Of a stretch of DNA of 64,000 nucleotides, positions 9,011 through 18,536 are shown piece after piece. Location of the stretch: positions 62,001 through 126,000 of the forward strand of contig NZ_JAFCJX010000012.1 of assembly GCF_018130695.1 (NCBI RefSeq), written 5' to 3'. The position numbers and the translations under genes are program-made. The notes under the pieces were generated by a model. It was not told the DNA's origin and made no database searches. It was given only the letters and a program-made list of their open reading frames with translations. Source of the DNA: Bradyrhizobium jicamae (GTDB taxonomy: Bacteria; Pseudomonadota; Alphaproteobacteria; Rhizobiales; Xanthobacteraceae). Within the stretch, counting starts at the first letter, position 1, and each line of letters starts with the position of its first letter.

Positions 9011-11520
9011 GTGGTCGTCACCTTCTCGATGCGCACGGCGCATTTCTTGAAGTCGGTCTGCAGCGAGATCGGATCGGTGGCGTCGAGCGTCACCTTGTTG
9101 ATCAGCTTGGACTCGTCGAACCAGGGCACGAACACCAGACCGCGCGGCGGCCGATCGCGACCGCGCGTTTCCAATCGGACGCGGATGAAGCCACGGCGGG
9201 ATTCGACCTTCACTTCATCGCCGCGGCGCAGCTTGAGCTCGGTTGCGTCGTCGGGATGCATGTAGCAGACGGCCTCGGGGACGGCCTTGTACAGCTCGGG
9301 GACGCGCCGCGTCATGGTGCCGGAATGCCAATGCTCCAGCACGCGGCCGGTGGAGAGCCACAATGGGTAATCCTTGTCGGGCGATTCCGCCGGCGGCTCG
9401 TAGGGCAGCGCGAAGATCCGTGCCTTGCCGTCGGGGAAGCCGTAGAACTGCACGCCTGCGCCCTGCTTGACGTAGGGATCAAGTCCCTCGCGGAAGCGCC
9501 AGCGCGTCTCCTGGCCGTTCACGACAGGCCAGCGCAGGCCGCGGACCTGATGATAGGTGTCGTACGGCGCGAGATCGTGGCCATGCCCGCGCCCGAACGA
9601 GGCGTATTCCTCGAACAGTCCCTTGTGGACGTAGAAGCCGTAGGCCTTCGACTCGTCATTGTCGTAGCCCGCTTCGATGTCGCTGAGCGGAAACTTGTCG
9701 ACCTCGCCATTCCCAAAGAGCACGTCGAACAGCGTCTTGCCACGATACTCCGGCTTCTTCGCGATCAGCTCCTCTGGCCAGACCTCCTCGATCCTGAAGC
9801 GTTTTGAAAATTCCATCAGCTGCCAGAGATCGGATTTCGCCTCGCCCGGCGCGGAGACGAGCTGATGCCAGACATGGGTGCGGCGCTCGGCATTGCCATA
9901 GGCTCCTTCTTTCTCGACCCACATCGCCGCAGGCAGGATCAGGTCGGCGGCAAGCGCAGTCACGGACGGATAGGCATCCGAGACGACGATGAAGTTCTCG
10001 GGATTGCGATAGCCGATCCAGGCTTCCTCGTTGGTGTTGGCGGCGGCCTGCAGGTTGTTGTTGACCTGGACCCAGTAGGCGTTGAGCAGCCCGTCCTTCA
10101 GCATCCGGTTCTGCAGCACGGCGTGATAGCCGGGCTTGTCGGGAATGGTGCCCTCGGGGAGCTTCCAGATCTGCTCGGCCTTCGCGCGGTGTTCCTTGTT
10201 GGTCACCACCATGTCGGCCGGCAGGCGATGCGAGAAGGTGCCGACCTCGCGCGCGGTGCCGCAGGCCGAGGGCTGGCCGGTCAGCGAGAACGGGCTGTTG
10301 CCGGGCTCGGAGATTTTCCCGGTCAGCAAATGGATGTTGTAGACGAGGTTGTTGCACCAGACGCCGCGGGTGTGCTGGTTGAAGCCCATGGTCCAGAAGC
10401 TCATCACCTTGACCTTGGGGTCGGCATAGAGCTCGGCCAGCGCCTCCAGCCGGTTCAGCGGCACGCCGGCCATCTCGGCGGCCTTCTCCAGCGTGTACGC
10501 GGACAGGAACTTGACGTAGTCGTCGTAGCTCATGTCCTGGGCGTCGCCGGCCTTGGCGCGCCCGGTGGCCTTCTTCTCCAGCGGATGCTCCGGCCGCAGG
10601 CCATAGCCGATGTCGGTCTGGCCGCGCTTGAACAGCGTGTGCTTGCTGACGAACTCCTTGTTGACGCGCCCGGTCTTGACGATGTGGTTGGCGATCGCGT
10701 TCAGAAGATAGAGATCGGTTTGCGGCGTGAACACCAAGCCGATGTCGGCGAGGTCGAACGAGCGATGCTCGAAGGTCGAGAGCACGGCGACGCGAACGTG
10801 CGGCGCGGAGAGCCTGCGGTCGGCGACGCGGGTCCACAGGATCGGATGCATCTCCGCCATGTTCGAACCCCACAGCACGAACGCATCGGCGGCCTCGATA
10901 TCATCGTAGCAGCCCATCGGCTCGTCGATGCCGAAGCTGCGCATGAAGCCGACCGCGGCGGACGCCATGCAATGCCGCGCGTTCGGATCGATATTGTTGG
11001 AGCGGAAGCCGGCCTTGAACAGCTTTGATGCCGCGTAGCCTTCCCAAATCGTCCACTGGCCGGAGCCGAACATGCCGACGCCGCTCGGCCCACGCCTCTT
11101 CAACGCGTCCTTGAACTTCTCGGCCATGATGTCGAAGGCCTCGTCCCACGACACAGGCGTGAACTCGCCGTTTTTGTCGTATTTGCCGGCGGTCTTGCGC
11201 AGCATCGGTTTGGTCAAGCGGTCGTGGCCGTACATGATCTTGGAAAGGAAATAGCCCTTCACGCAGTTGAGGCCGCGATTGACCTCCGACTTGATATCGC
11301 CGTGGGTGGCGACGACGCGGTTGTCCTTGGTCGCGACCATCACGCTGCAGCCGGTGCCGCAGAACCGGCACGGCGCCTTATCCCATTTCAGCTCGCTGGC
11401 GCTGCGCTCGGTGACGAGATTGGCGGCGTTTGCGGCGCCGGGCAGTCCACCGGCGAGCGCTGCCATCGCGGCGGCTTCCAGCTTCAAAACCTGTCGGCGA
11501 TCGAGCTTGGGCGCGGTCAT
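9007..11520 (-). CDS. napA: Periplasmic nitrate reductase catalytic subunit NapA
   Basis: An 837-residue molybdoenzyme reducing nitrate to nitrite in the periplasm. It begins with a twin-arginine signal (DRRQVLKL, then a hydrophobic run and an AANA cleavage region). The [4Fe-4S] ligands are Cys51, 54, 58 and 86. Cys184 in ARHCMASA is the expected molybdenum ligand. The rest shows the bis-MGD binding fold with DPNARH, LWGSNMAE and QPSACG-type segments. The ATG at 11520 starts the Tat signal; the frame is open further upstream only as a shadow of napD. Co-expressed with napE, D, B and C. Confidence 0.97.
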   Translation of the reverse strand: MTAPKLDRRQVLKLEAAAMAALAGGLPGAANAANLVTERSASELKWDKAPCRFCGTGCSVMVATKDNRVVATHGDIKSEVNRGLNCVKGYFLSKIMYGHDRLTKPMLRKTAGKYDKNGEFTPVSWDEAFDIMAEKFKDALKRRGPSGVGMFGSGQWTIWEGYAASKLFKAGFRSNNIDPNARHCMASAAVGFMRSFGIDEPMGCYDDIEAADAFVLWGSNMAEMHPILWTRVADRRLSAPHVRVAVLSTFEHRSFDLADIGLVFTPQTDLYLLNAIANHIVKTGRVNKEFVSKHTLFKRGQTDIGYGLRPEHPLEKKATGRAKAGDAQDMSYDDYVKFLSAYTLEKAAEMAGVPLNRLEALAELYADPKVKVMSFWTMGFNQHTRGVWCNNLVYNIHLLTGKISEPGNSPFSLTGQPSACGTAREVGTFSHRLPADMVVTNKEHRAKAEQIWKLPEGTIPDKPGYHAVLQNRMLKDGLLNAYWVQVNNNLQAAANTNEEAWIGYRNPENFIVVSDAYPSVTALAADLILPAAMWVEKEGAYGNAERRTHVWHQLVSAPGEAKSDLWQLMEFSKRFRIEEVWPEELIAKKPEYRGKTLFDVLFGNGEVDKFPLSDIEAGYDNDESKAYGFYVHKGLFEEYASFGRGHGHDLAPYDTYHQVRGLRWPVVNGQETRWRFREGLDPYVKQGAGVQFYGFPDGKARIFALPYEPPAESPDKDYPLWLSTGRVLEHWHSGTMTRRVPELYKAVPEAVCYMHPDDATELKLRRGDEVKVESRRGFIRVRLETRGRDRPPRGLVFVPWFDESKLINKVTLDATDPISLQTDFKKCAVRIEKVTTT

Positions 11521-11542
11521 GACGATGTCCTCGAATGGTGCG

Positions 11543-11830
11543 TTACGCGTCGGCGTCGATGGCGTGGAAGACGAGCGAGGCCGAATAGATGCCTGGCAGC
11601 GCCGCGATGGTGTTGAGCGTCGAGCCGAGCGATCCGGCGTCGGCGGCATCGACGACGACCACGAGCTTGCCGCGCGGATCGCGGTCGAAAATCTCGCAGT
11701 CCGGCAGGGCTTCGATTTCGGTTGCGACTGCAGTGAGCCGCTCGGGGCGCGTCTGCACCAGAATGCTCGCGATCTCGCCGCCGGGCGGCGCGACGACGGC
11801 ATCGGCCGACAGCAACCGTCCCGTCATCAA
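11543..11830 (-). CDS. napD: NapA-specific chaperone NapD
   Basis: A 95-residue protein of NapD length. The N-terminal half carries the conserved SILVQTRPE segment, and the overall pattern is the small ferredoxin-like fold that binds the NapA Tat signal and delays export until the cofactor is in. The start may be either of two adjacent ATGs (11830 or 11827). It lies 22 bases upstream of napA and 46 downstream of napE. Confidence 0.9.
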   Translation of the reverse strand: MMTGRLLSADAVVAPPGGEIASILVQTRPERLTAVATEIEALPDCEIFDRDPRGKLVVVVDAADAGSLGSTLNTIAALPGIYSASLVFHAIDADA

Positions 11831-11876
11831 TGCCCTGCGGTCGATCGTCCTGTTGGCTTCTCGTCATGGGATGTCC

Positions 11877-12059
11877 TCAGTGCGTTGGCGGACCGGGCGG
11901 GCCGGCGACCATCTGGTAGATCCACACCGCGAGCCCGTAGCTGCCGACGGTCGCCACCGCGAGCGCGGGCATCACCACGGCGGTCAGGAACAGGAATGCG
12001 AAGATTTCCATCCGTCGGCGGCGGGAGCGCTCGGATTTGTCGTCACTCACGGCGGACAT
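11877..12059 (-). CDS. napE: Small membrane protein NapE
   Basis: A 60-residue protein. A basic cytoplasmic start (SERSRRRRMEI) is followed by one long membrane segment (about 20-47) ending in GPPGPPTH, which is typical of NapE. The role of NapE in the Nap system is not established. I chose the ATG at 12059; the frame continues upstream through the promoter region, which is not coding. It is the first gene of napEDABC. Confidence 0.9.
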   Translation of the reverse strand: MSAVSDDKSERSRRRRMEIFAFLFLTAVVMPALAVATVGSYGLAVWIYQMVAGPPGPPTH

Positions 12060-12144
12060 GCGGGTCTCTCCTCGGAAGGATGCGAATGAGACGGCGTCCG
12101 GGCCGTTGCCTTCATGGATATTAGAAAGCTTGTGGGAACGATCG

Positions 12145-12158
12145 TTGATCTGGATCAA
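12145..12158. promoter_or_regulatory. FNR/FixK-type box of the nap operon
   Basis: TTGATCTGGATCAA is a perfect inverted repeat matching the TTGAT-N4-ATCAA consensus of FNR, FixK and related regulators. It is centred about 92 bases ahead of the napE start codon. In Bradyrhizobium, nap expression under low oxygen depends on FixK2, which fits. It also lies about 190 bases upstream of the divergent monooxygenase gene, where an effect is less likely. Confidence 0.85.
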
Positions 12159-12345
12159 CCCGGCCGCCGCAAGGCTGTTGATCCCGGCCGTGAATCCGCA
12201 AGCCGGCGAAGCGCCTCGGAACCGGAATCGGCCCTTCCGCTCCGCGGAATTGGAGTTTTGCCCCCGAGGCTAGACTTGAGTCCCGCCGGGTCTAGACTGC
12301 CTGAAAACAACAAGTGGTCCGGCGAGCGACCTTGGGAGTGACCTC

Positions 12346-13548
12346 ATGAAGTTCGGAATCTTCTACGAGCTGCAACTGCCGCGTCCGTGGAACGACGGCG
12401 ACGAACTCCGCCTCTACCAGAACGCGCTGACGCAGCTCGAGACCGCCGACCGGCTCGGCTACGACTACGCCTGGGTCGTCGAGCATCACTTCCTCGAGGA
12501 GTACTCGCACTCGCCGGCACCGGAATCCTTCCTCGCCGCCGCGAGCCAGCGCACCAGGCAGATCCGGCTTGGTCACGGCATCTTCCAGCTCACCACCAAT
12601 CATCCGGCGCGCGTCGCCGAGCGAGTCGCGGTGCTTGATCTGCTCTCGAACGGCCGCTGCGAGTTCGGCATGGGCGAGAGCGCCTCGATCACCGAGCTGA
12701 CGCCGTTCGGCCGCGACATGGAGACCAAGCGCGAGGTGTTCGAGGAGGCTGTTCAGGCGATCTTCCCGATGTTCACCAGGGTCGGCACCGAGCATCACGG
12801 CAGGTATTTCGACATTCCCCTGCGCAACGTGGTGCCGAAGCCGGTGCAGAAGCCGCATCCGCCGCTCTGGATGGCGTGCTCGCAATTGCCGACCATCGAG
12901 CGTGCCGGGCAGAACGGCTTTGGCGCGCTCGGCTTCCAGTTCGTCAGCGCGGAGGCGGCGCATGCCTGGGTGCACGCCTATTACAACGCGATCACCAAGC
13001 GGCTGAAGAAGCTCGCCGACTACGAGATCAACCCGAACATGGCGCTGGTCTCGTTCTTCATGTGCGCCGAGACCGACGAGGAGGCGCGCCGCCGCGCCGA
13101 CGGCGCCACCTTCTTCCAGTTCGCGCTGCGCTATTACGGCCAGTCGCAGAACCGGCAGCGCCCGGCGCCGGGCACCGTCAACATGTGGGACGAGTACAAC
13201 AAGTGGAAGCGCGAGAATCCGGAGGCGCAGGAGGCCGCACTGCGCGGCGGCCTGATCGGCTCGCCGGAGACGATCCGCAAGAAGCTGCGGCGTTTTCGAT
13301 CGTCGCATATCGACCAGGTGATCCTGCTCAACCAGGCCGGCAAGAACACCCATGAGCATATCTGCGAGTCGCTGGAGCTGTTTGGCCGCGAAGTGATGCC
13401 GGAGTTTCAGAATGACCCCGAACACGACGAATGGAAGAAAGCTGTGCTGAGCGGCGCGATCCAGTTGGAAGAAATCGATACCGATGCCTTCAATGATCGC
13501 TACGGTAAACTCGCTGTGAATGTCGGCGCGAAAGTCGCCGCCGGCTGA
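12346..13548 (+). CDS. Luciferase-like (LLM class) flavin-dependent monooxygenase
   Basis: A 400-residue protein of the bacterial luciferase-like fold. The start GIFYELQLP, the VVEHHFLEEY segment near residues 45-54, LGHGIFQLTTNHP and the DLLSNGRCEFGMG motif are group A LLM features and indicate FMNH2-dependent oxygenation. The substrate cannot be told from sequence. A GGGAG site precedes the ATG. A terminator at about 13634-13672 separates it from the sulfonate operon, so it may be an independent gene although related chemically to SsuD. It faces away from nap. Confidence 0.88.
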   Translation: MKFGIFYELQLPRPWNDGDELRLYQNALTQLETADRLGYDYAWVVEHHFLEEYSHSPAPESFLAAASQRTRQIRLGHGIFQLTTNHPARVAERVAVLDLLSNGRCEFGMGESASITELTPFGRDMETKREVFEEAVQAIFPMFTRVGTEHHGRYFDIPLRNVVPKPVQKPHPPLWMACSQLPTIERAGQNGFGALGFQFVSAEAAHAWVHAYYNAITKRLKKLADYEINPNMALVSFFMCAETDEEARRRADGATFFQFALRYYGQSQNRQRPAPGTVNMWDEYNKWKRENPEAQEAALRGGLIGSPETIRKKLRRFRSSHIDQVILLNQAGKNTHEHICESLELFGREVMPEFQNDPEHDEWKKAVLSGAIQLEEIDTDAFNDRYGKLAVNVGAKVAAG

Positions 13549-13633
13549 TGATTGCATGAGCAGTCGGAACTTCACGATTCACGCGTGAAAGAATTTCGCT
13601 GCTGCAAATTCCAACGTTGAAAGAAAGCGAATG

Positions 13634-13672
13634 CGAAATGCCCGCGCGACAGTGCGGGCATCGCTATTTTTG
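13634..13672 (+). terminator. Rho-independent terminator
   Basis: The hairpin GCGAAATGCCCGCGC / GTGCGGGCATCGC is followed by TATTTTTG. It lies about 90 bases after the monooxygenase stop and ahead of the first ssuA. Confidence 0.75.
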
Positions 13673-13766
13673 CGGGGTGCTCGACAGCGCCATCGCGCGC
13701 AACCATCATCATCGCACTGCATGATCGCTTAACTCAGCGAACATGTTTGAAGCGGAGATGTTGGCA

Positions 13767-14717
13767 ATGAAGCGTCGCGACTTTCTAAAATTCTCTCTCG
13801 GCTCAGCCGCGATCGCCGGATTGTCGTCGCCCGCGCTTGCACAAGGCAGCGTGAAGGAAATTCGTGTCGGTTACCAGAAGAACGGCGTACTGGTCATCGC
13901 GCGACAGCGCGCCACGCTGGAAAATCATTTCAAGCCCCAGGGCATCGACATCAAATGGGTCGAGTTCTCCTCGGGCCCTCCGATGATGGAAGCGATGAAT
14001 GTCGGCAGCATCGATTACGGCGCGGTCGGCGATTCGCCGCCGGTGTTCGCGCAGGCCGCGGGCGCGGCGATCGTCTATGCCGCCGGCCAGCCCGTCACCA
14101 ACGGGCAGGGCATCCTGGTGCCGCAGAACTCGCCGATCCAGCGGATCGCCGACCTCAAAGGCAAGCGGATCGGCTTCACCAAGGGCTCCAGCGCGCACAA
14201 CATCGTGGTGCAGACGCTGGAGAAGGTCGGCCTGACCTATGCCGACATCACGCCGGTTTATCTGACGCCGCCCGATGCAGGGCCGGCCTTCGCCAATGGC
14301 TCGATCGACGCCTGGGCGATCTGGGATCCCTATTTCGCGATCGGCGAGACCAAGCAGAACGGCCGCATCCTGGTGAACGCGTTCGAGATCACCAAGACCA
14401 ACTCGTTCTACATCGCCAACCGCGAGTTCGCGAAGACCAACGGCCATCTGCTGCAGCAGATCATCGACGTCACGACATCGACCGCGGCCTGGGCGGAGGC
14501 ACATCGGGACGAAGTGGCGAAGACATTGAGCGCGGTGACCGGCATCGCGCTGGATATCCAGACCATCGCCGCGAGCCGTTCCGAGTTCAGGGTCGGACCC
14601 ATCACCGACGACATCATCGCGACCCAGCAGGGCGTTGCCGATCGCTTCTTCAAGCTCGGCCTGATCCCGAAGCAGATCGCGATCCGCGACGCCGTGTGGC
14701 GCCGGGCCCAGACCTGA
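13767..14717 (+). CDS. ssuA: Sulfonate ABC transporter substrate-binding protein, Tat-exported
   Basis: An approximately 316-residue SsuA-family periplasmic protein. The N-terminus MKRRDFLKF followed by a hydrophobic run and LAQG is a twin-arginine signal, so export may be in folded form. The body has the family pattern EIRVGYQKNG, WVEFSSGPPMMEA and DAWAIWDPY. The start at 13767 gives the compact Tat signal and has GCGGAG ahead; an ATG at 13743 is also in frame. It is first in a run with a second ssuA and ssuDCB, and delivers alkanesulfonates to SsuBC. Confidence 0.9.
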   Translation: MKRRDFLKFSLGSAAIAGLSSPALAQGSVKEIRVGYQKNGVLVIARQRATLENHFKPQGIDIKWVEFSSGPPMMEAMNVGSIDYGAVGDSPPVFAQAAGAAIVYAAGQPVTNGQGILVPQNSPIQRIADLKGKRIGFTKGSSAHNIVVQTLEKVGLTYADITPVYLTPPDAGPAFANGSIDAWAIWDPYFAIGETKQNGRILVNAFEITKTNSFYIANREFAKTNGHLLQQIIDVTTSTAAWAEAHRDEVAKTLSAVTGIALDIQTIAASRSEFRVGPITDDIIATQQGVADRFFKLGLIPKQIAIRDAVWRRAQT

Positions 14718-14754
14718 TCGTTCATCCATTCCATCTCAACGCAGAGGATGTCCC

Positions 14755-15708
14755 ATGACGCGTTTGTTGCAACGCTGGATCACGCGTGCGGTGCTGTCGA
14801 TCAGCATCGTCACCGCGGCGGTCAGCGCCTCCTATGGCCAGGACAAAGTGGTCCGCATCGGCTACCAGAAATACGGCAAGCTGGTGCTGCTGAAGAGCAA
14901 GGGCACGCTGGACGAGAAGCTGAAGGAGATCGGCTACAGGGCTGTGTGGACCGAGTTTCCCTCCGGCCCGCCGCTGCTCGAGGCGCTCAATGTCGGCGCA
15001 ATCGATTTCGGCAACACCGGCGAGGCGCCGCCGGTCTTCGCACAGGCCGCGGGCGCGCCGATCCAGTACGTCGCCTATGAGCCGCCGGCGCCGAAGGGCG
15101 AGGCGATCCTGGTGCCGAAGGACAGCCCGATCAAATCGGTCGCTGAGCTCAAGGGCAAGAAGGTCGCGCTGAACAAGGGCTCCAACGTCCATTATCTGCT
15201 GGTGAAGGCGCTCGAGAAGGCCGGCGTCAAATATAGCGACGTCGAGGTCGCCTATCTTGCGCCCGCCGATGCCCGTGCGGCGTTCGAGCGCGGCGCGGTC
15301 GACGCGTGGGTGATCTGGGATCCGTTCCAGTCGGCGGCTGAAGCTGCGACCGGTGCACGGACGCTCGCCGACGGCACCGGGCTCGTCGCCAACTATCAGT
15401 TCTATTTCTCATCGAAAAAGTTCCTGCAGAGCGAAGCCAAGGTCGTCGACAGCGTGCTGGCGCAGCTCAGTGCGGTCGACGACTGGGCCAAGGGCGACAT
15501 CCATGCGGTGGCCGAGCAACTGGCGCCGACCATCGGTCTGTCGGTGCCGGTGGTCGAGGTGGCGCTGAAACGCCAGTCCTACGGCATCAAGCCGATCACC
15601 GATGCCGTGATCGCCGACCAGCAGCGGGTCGCCGACAGCTTCTTCGCGCTCGGCCTTATTCCAAAGCAGATCAAGATTTCCGACGTCGCAGGGAGGCCGG
15701 GCACATGA
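14755..15708 (+). CDS. ssuA: Sulfonate ABC transporter substrate-binding protein, second copy
   Basis: A 317-residue SsuA paralogue of the preceding gene, sharing the RIGYQKYGK, TEFPSGPPLLEALN and DAWVIWDPF segments. It differs in having a Sec-type signal peptide (MTRLLQRW, hydrophobic core, then SYGQ) rather than Tat. GAGGATG precedes the ATG. Its stop overlaps the ssuD start by 4 bases, so translation is coupled. Two binding proteins for one permease probably widen substrate range; ligands cannot be read from sequence. Confidence 0.9.
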   Translation: MTRLLQRWITRAVLSISIVTAAVSASYGQDKVVRIGYQKYGKLVLLKSKGTLDEKLKEIGYRAVWTEFPSGPPLLEALNVGAIDFGNTGEAPPVFAQAAGAPIQYVAYEPPAPKGEAILVPKDSPIKSVAELKGKKVALNKGSNVHYLLVKALEKAGVKYSDVEVAYLAPADARAAFERGAVDAWVIWDPFQSAAEAATGARTLADGTGLVANYQFYFSSKKFLQSEAKVVDSVLAQLSAVDDWAKGDIHAVAEQLAPTIGLSVPVVEVALKRQSYGIKPITDAVIADQQRVADSFFALGLIPKQIKISDVAGRPGT

Positions 15709-16871
15709 GCACCGCAACCAACGCCAACATCCTCTGGTTCCTGCCGACCCATGGCGACAGCCGCTACCTCGGCACGTCGATCGGCGGCCGCGAGGTGAAC
15801 TTCAACTACCTGCGCCAGATCGCGCAGGCCGCTGACCAACTCGGCTATTACGGCGTGCTGCTGCCGACCGGGCGCAGCTGCGAGGACTCCTGGGTCGTGG
15901 CGTCAGCCGTCGCGCCATGGACGGAGCGGTTGCGCTACCTGGTGGCAGTGAGGCCCGGCCTGCAATCGCCCGCCGTTGCGGCGCGCATGACGGCGACGCT
16001 CGACCGGCTGTCGAACGGACGACTGCTGATCAACGTCGTCACCGGCGGCGATCCCGTTGAGAACAAGGGCGATGGCATCTTCCTGCCCCATGACGAGCGC
16101 TACGCGGTGACGCGTGAGTTCCTCAACGTCTACAGCGACCTGCTCGCCGGCAAGACCGTCAATGTCGAGGGCAAGCACATTCGCATCGAAGATGGCCGGC
16201 TGCTTTTCAATCCCGTGCAGTCGCCGCGGCCGCCGCTCTATTTCGGCGGCTCGTCGGATGCCGGCATCGATGTCGCCGTCGACACCGTCGACAAATATCT
16301 CACCTGGGGCGAGCCGCCGGCGCAGGTTGCCGACAAGGTCGCGCGGGTGAAGGCGATCGCTGAGGCGCGCGGGCGCAAGCTGTCCTTCGGCATCCGCCTG
16401 CATGTGATCGTGCGCGAGACCAATGCGGAGGCCTGGAAGGCCGCCGACGAACTGATCCAGTACGTCACCGACGATACGGTCGCGGCCGCGCAGAAAATCT
16501 TTGCGCGGATGGACTCGGTCGGCCAGCAGCGGATGGCGGAGCTGCACGGCGGCCGACGCGACAAGCTCGAGATCAGCCCGAACCTGTGGGCCGGCGTCGG
16601 CCTGGTCCGCGGCGGCGCCGGCACGGCGCTGGTCGGCGATCCCCCGACGGTTGCTGCACGCATCAGGGAGTATCAGGACCTCGGCATCGATACCTTCATC
16701 CTGTCGGGCTACCCGCATCTGGAGGAAGCCTATCGCTTCGCCGAGCTCGTCTTCCCGCTGCTGTCGCTGTCGCAGCCCGGCAATGTGACGCCGATCCGCG
16801 TCAACACCGGGCCGTTCGGCGAAACCATCGGCAATGACTACCGCCCGCAGAAACAGGCCTCGCAATCATGA
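15705..16871 (+). CDS. ssuD: FMNH2-dependent alkanesulfonate monooxygenase SsuD
   Basis: A 388-residue protein, the normal SsuD length. It opens with NILWFLPTHGDSRYLGTSIG, which is characteristic of SsuD, and contains the VVTGGDPVENKGDG segment. It cleaves the C-S bond of alkanesulfonates to release sulfite and an aldehyde, using reduced FMN from the reductase encoded at the end of the operon. It overlaps ssuA upstream and ssuC downstream by 4 bases each. Confidence 0.96.
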   Translation: MSTATNANILWFLPTHGDSRYLGTSIGGREVNFNYLRQIAQAADQLGYYGVLLPTGRSCEDSWVVASAVAPWTERLRYLVAVRPGLQSPAVAARMTATLDRLSNGRLLINVVTGGDPVENKGDGIFLPHDERYAVTREFLNVYSDLLAGKTVNVEGKHIRIEDGRLLFNPVQSPRPPLYFGGSSDAGIDVAVDTVDKYLTWGEPPAQVADKVARVKAIAEARGRKLSFGIRLHVIVRETNAEAWKAADELIQYVTDDTVAAAQKIFARMDSVGQQRMAELHGGRRDKLEISPNLWAGVGLVRGGAGTALVGDPPTVAARIREYQDLGIDTFILSGYPHLEEAYRFAELVFPLLSLSQPGNVTPIRVNTGPFGETIGNDYRPQKQASQS

Positions 16872-17674
16872 GTCTCATCGATAGTGTTTCGCGCGTCACT
16901 GCCCCAAAACTTCCGCGCGTCGATGGCTTGATCCCCTGGATCGTGCCGCTCGCCATCATCCTGATCTGGCAGCTCGCCTGCGTCACCGGCTTCGTGCCGT
17001 CGCGGGTGCTGCCGGCGCCGACCGATGTCGCGCTGGCGGGCTGGAAGCTGCTGCTGTCGGGCGAGCTGATCAAGAACATCTGGGTCAGCTTCTGGCGCGC
17101 CAGCATTGGCTTCCTGATCGGCGGCAGCATCGGCTTCGCGTTTGGCCTCGCCAACGGCCTGTCAAAGCTCTCCAGCCAGCTCACCGACACCACGCTGCAG
17201 ATGGTGCGCAACATCCCGCATCTGGCCCTGATCCCGCTGGTCATCCTCTGGTTCGGGATCGATGAGTCGGCAAAACTGTTCCTGGTCGCGCTCGGCGTGT
17301 TCTTCCCGATCTATCTCAACACGCTGCACGGCATCCGCACCGTCGATCCGCAGCTGATCGAGATGGGCCGTATTTACGGCATGACCGACGGCGAGTTGTT
17401 CCGCCGCGTGATCTTCCCCGGCGCGCTGCCGTCGATCTTCGTCGGCCTGCGCTTCGCGCTCGGCATCATGTGGCTGACCTTGATCGTGGCGGAGACCATC
17501 GCGGCCTCGTCGGGCCTCGGCTACATGGCGATGCAGGCGCGCGAATTCATGCTGATCGACGTCGTCGTGCTCTCGATCCTGATCTACGCATTGCTCGGCA
17601 AGCTCGCCGACAGCGCCTCGCGGGCGCTGGAGCGGCTGACCTTGTCCTGGCACCCGGCCTTTCAGAAACAGTGA
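16868..17674 (+). CDS. ssuC: Sulfonate ABC transporter permease SsuC
   Basis: A 268-residue inner-membrane permease with about six membrane segments. The cytoplasmic EAA-type loop is at MGRIYGMTDGELFRRVIFPGALP (about 159-181), which contacts the ATPase. ATGA overlap with ssuD fixes the start. It pairs with SsuB. Confidence 0.94.
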   Translation: MSLIDSVSRVTAPKLPRVDGLIPWIVPLAIILIWQLACVTGFVPSRVLPAPTDVALAGWKLLLSGELIKNIWVSFWRASIGFLIGGSIGFAFGLANGLSKLSSQLTDTTLQMVRNIPHLALIPLVILWFGIDESAKLFLVALGVFFPIYLNTLHGIRTVDPQLIEMGRIYGMTDGELFRRVIFPGALPSIFVGLRFALGIMWLTLIVAETIAASSGLGYMAMQAREFMLIDVVVLSILIYALLGKLADSASRALERLTLSWHPAFQKQ

Positions 17675-18529
17675 GTGAAGAAAATGCAACAGGCGCTTCG
17701 TTTCCAACCTGTGGACGCCGACCCGGTCGATCGTAGCGAGTTCATCGAACAGGCGCGGCAATTGCGGCGCGGTTCGGAAGGCGCGGCCCGCGGGCTGTCG
17801 TTGACGATCCGGGACTTGCGCAAATCCTTCGGCGACAACGAAGTGCTGCGCGGGATCGATCTGCACATCCCCGCCGGCCAGTTCGTCGCCATCGTCGGCC
17901 GCAGCGGCTGCGGCAAGAGCACGCTGCTGCGGCTGATTGCAGGCCTCGAGAAGGCGACCGCGGGCAGCATCGCCTTCAGCGAGGAAGTTCGCGCGCAGGA
18001 CGTCCGCGTCATGTTCCAGGAGCCGCGGCTGCTGCCCTGGGCGCGGGTGCTGTCCAATGTCGAGGTCGGTCTTGGGCGTGATCGCGCCTCCGCCGATGCG
18101 CAGGCACGCGCCGAGCGGGCGCTGCTCGAGGTTGGCCTCGGCGACAAGCGCGGGCAATGGCCCTCGGTGCTGTCAGGCGGCCAGAAGCAGCGCGTCGCGC
18201 TGGCCCGCGCGCTGGTCAGCCGGCCGCGCGTGCTCGCCTTCGACGAGCCGCTCGGTGCGCTCGATGCGCTGACGCGGATCTCGATGCAGCAAATGCTCGA
18301 ACGGGTCTGGCGCGACCAGGGCTTCACCGCAATGCTGGTGACGCACGACGTCGCCGAAGCCGTCGCGCTCGCCGAACGCGTGCTTGTCATCGAAGACGGT
18401 CGCATCGCCGAGGATTTCGCGGTCGACCTGCCGCGGCCACGCCGTCGCGGCTCGGCGGAGCTCGCGGCGCTGGAGGGCACGATCCTGAAGCACCTGCTGG
18501 AAGGCAGCGAAGAGACGTCAGACCTTTGA
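17675..18529 (+). CDS. ssuB: Sulfonate ABC transporter ATP-binding protein SsuB
   Basis: A 284-residue ABC ATPase. Walker A GRSGCGKST is near residue 72. The signature LSGGQKQRVALARAL and Walker B VLAFDEPLGALD follow, with the switch histidine in VTHDVAEA. A 40-residue N-terminal extension precedes the ABC fold. The start is either a GTG directly after the ssuC stop or an ATG 9 bases on. Provides energy for sulfonate import. Confidence 0.94.
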   Translation: MKKMQQALRFQPVDADPVDRSEFIEQARQLRRGSEGAARGLSLTIRDLRKSFGDNEVLRGIDLHIPAGQFVAIVGRSGCGKSTLLRLIAGLEKATAGSIAFSEEVRAQDVRVMFQEPRLLPWARVLSNVEVGLGRDRASADAQARAERALLEVGLGDKRGQWPSVLSGGQKQRVALARALVSRPRVLAFDEPLGALDALTRISMQQMLERVWRDQGFTAMLVTHDVAEAVALAERVLVIEDGRIAEDFAVDLPRPRRRGSAELAALEGTILKHLLEGSEETSDL

Positions 18530-18536
18530 GGCCGTC

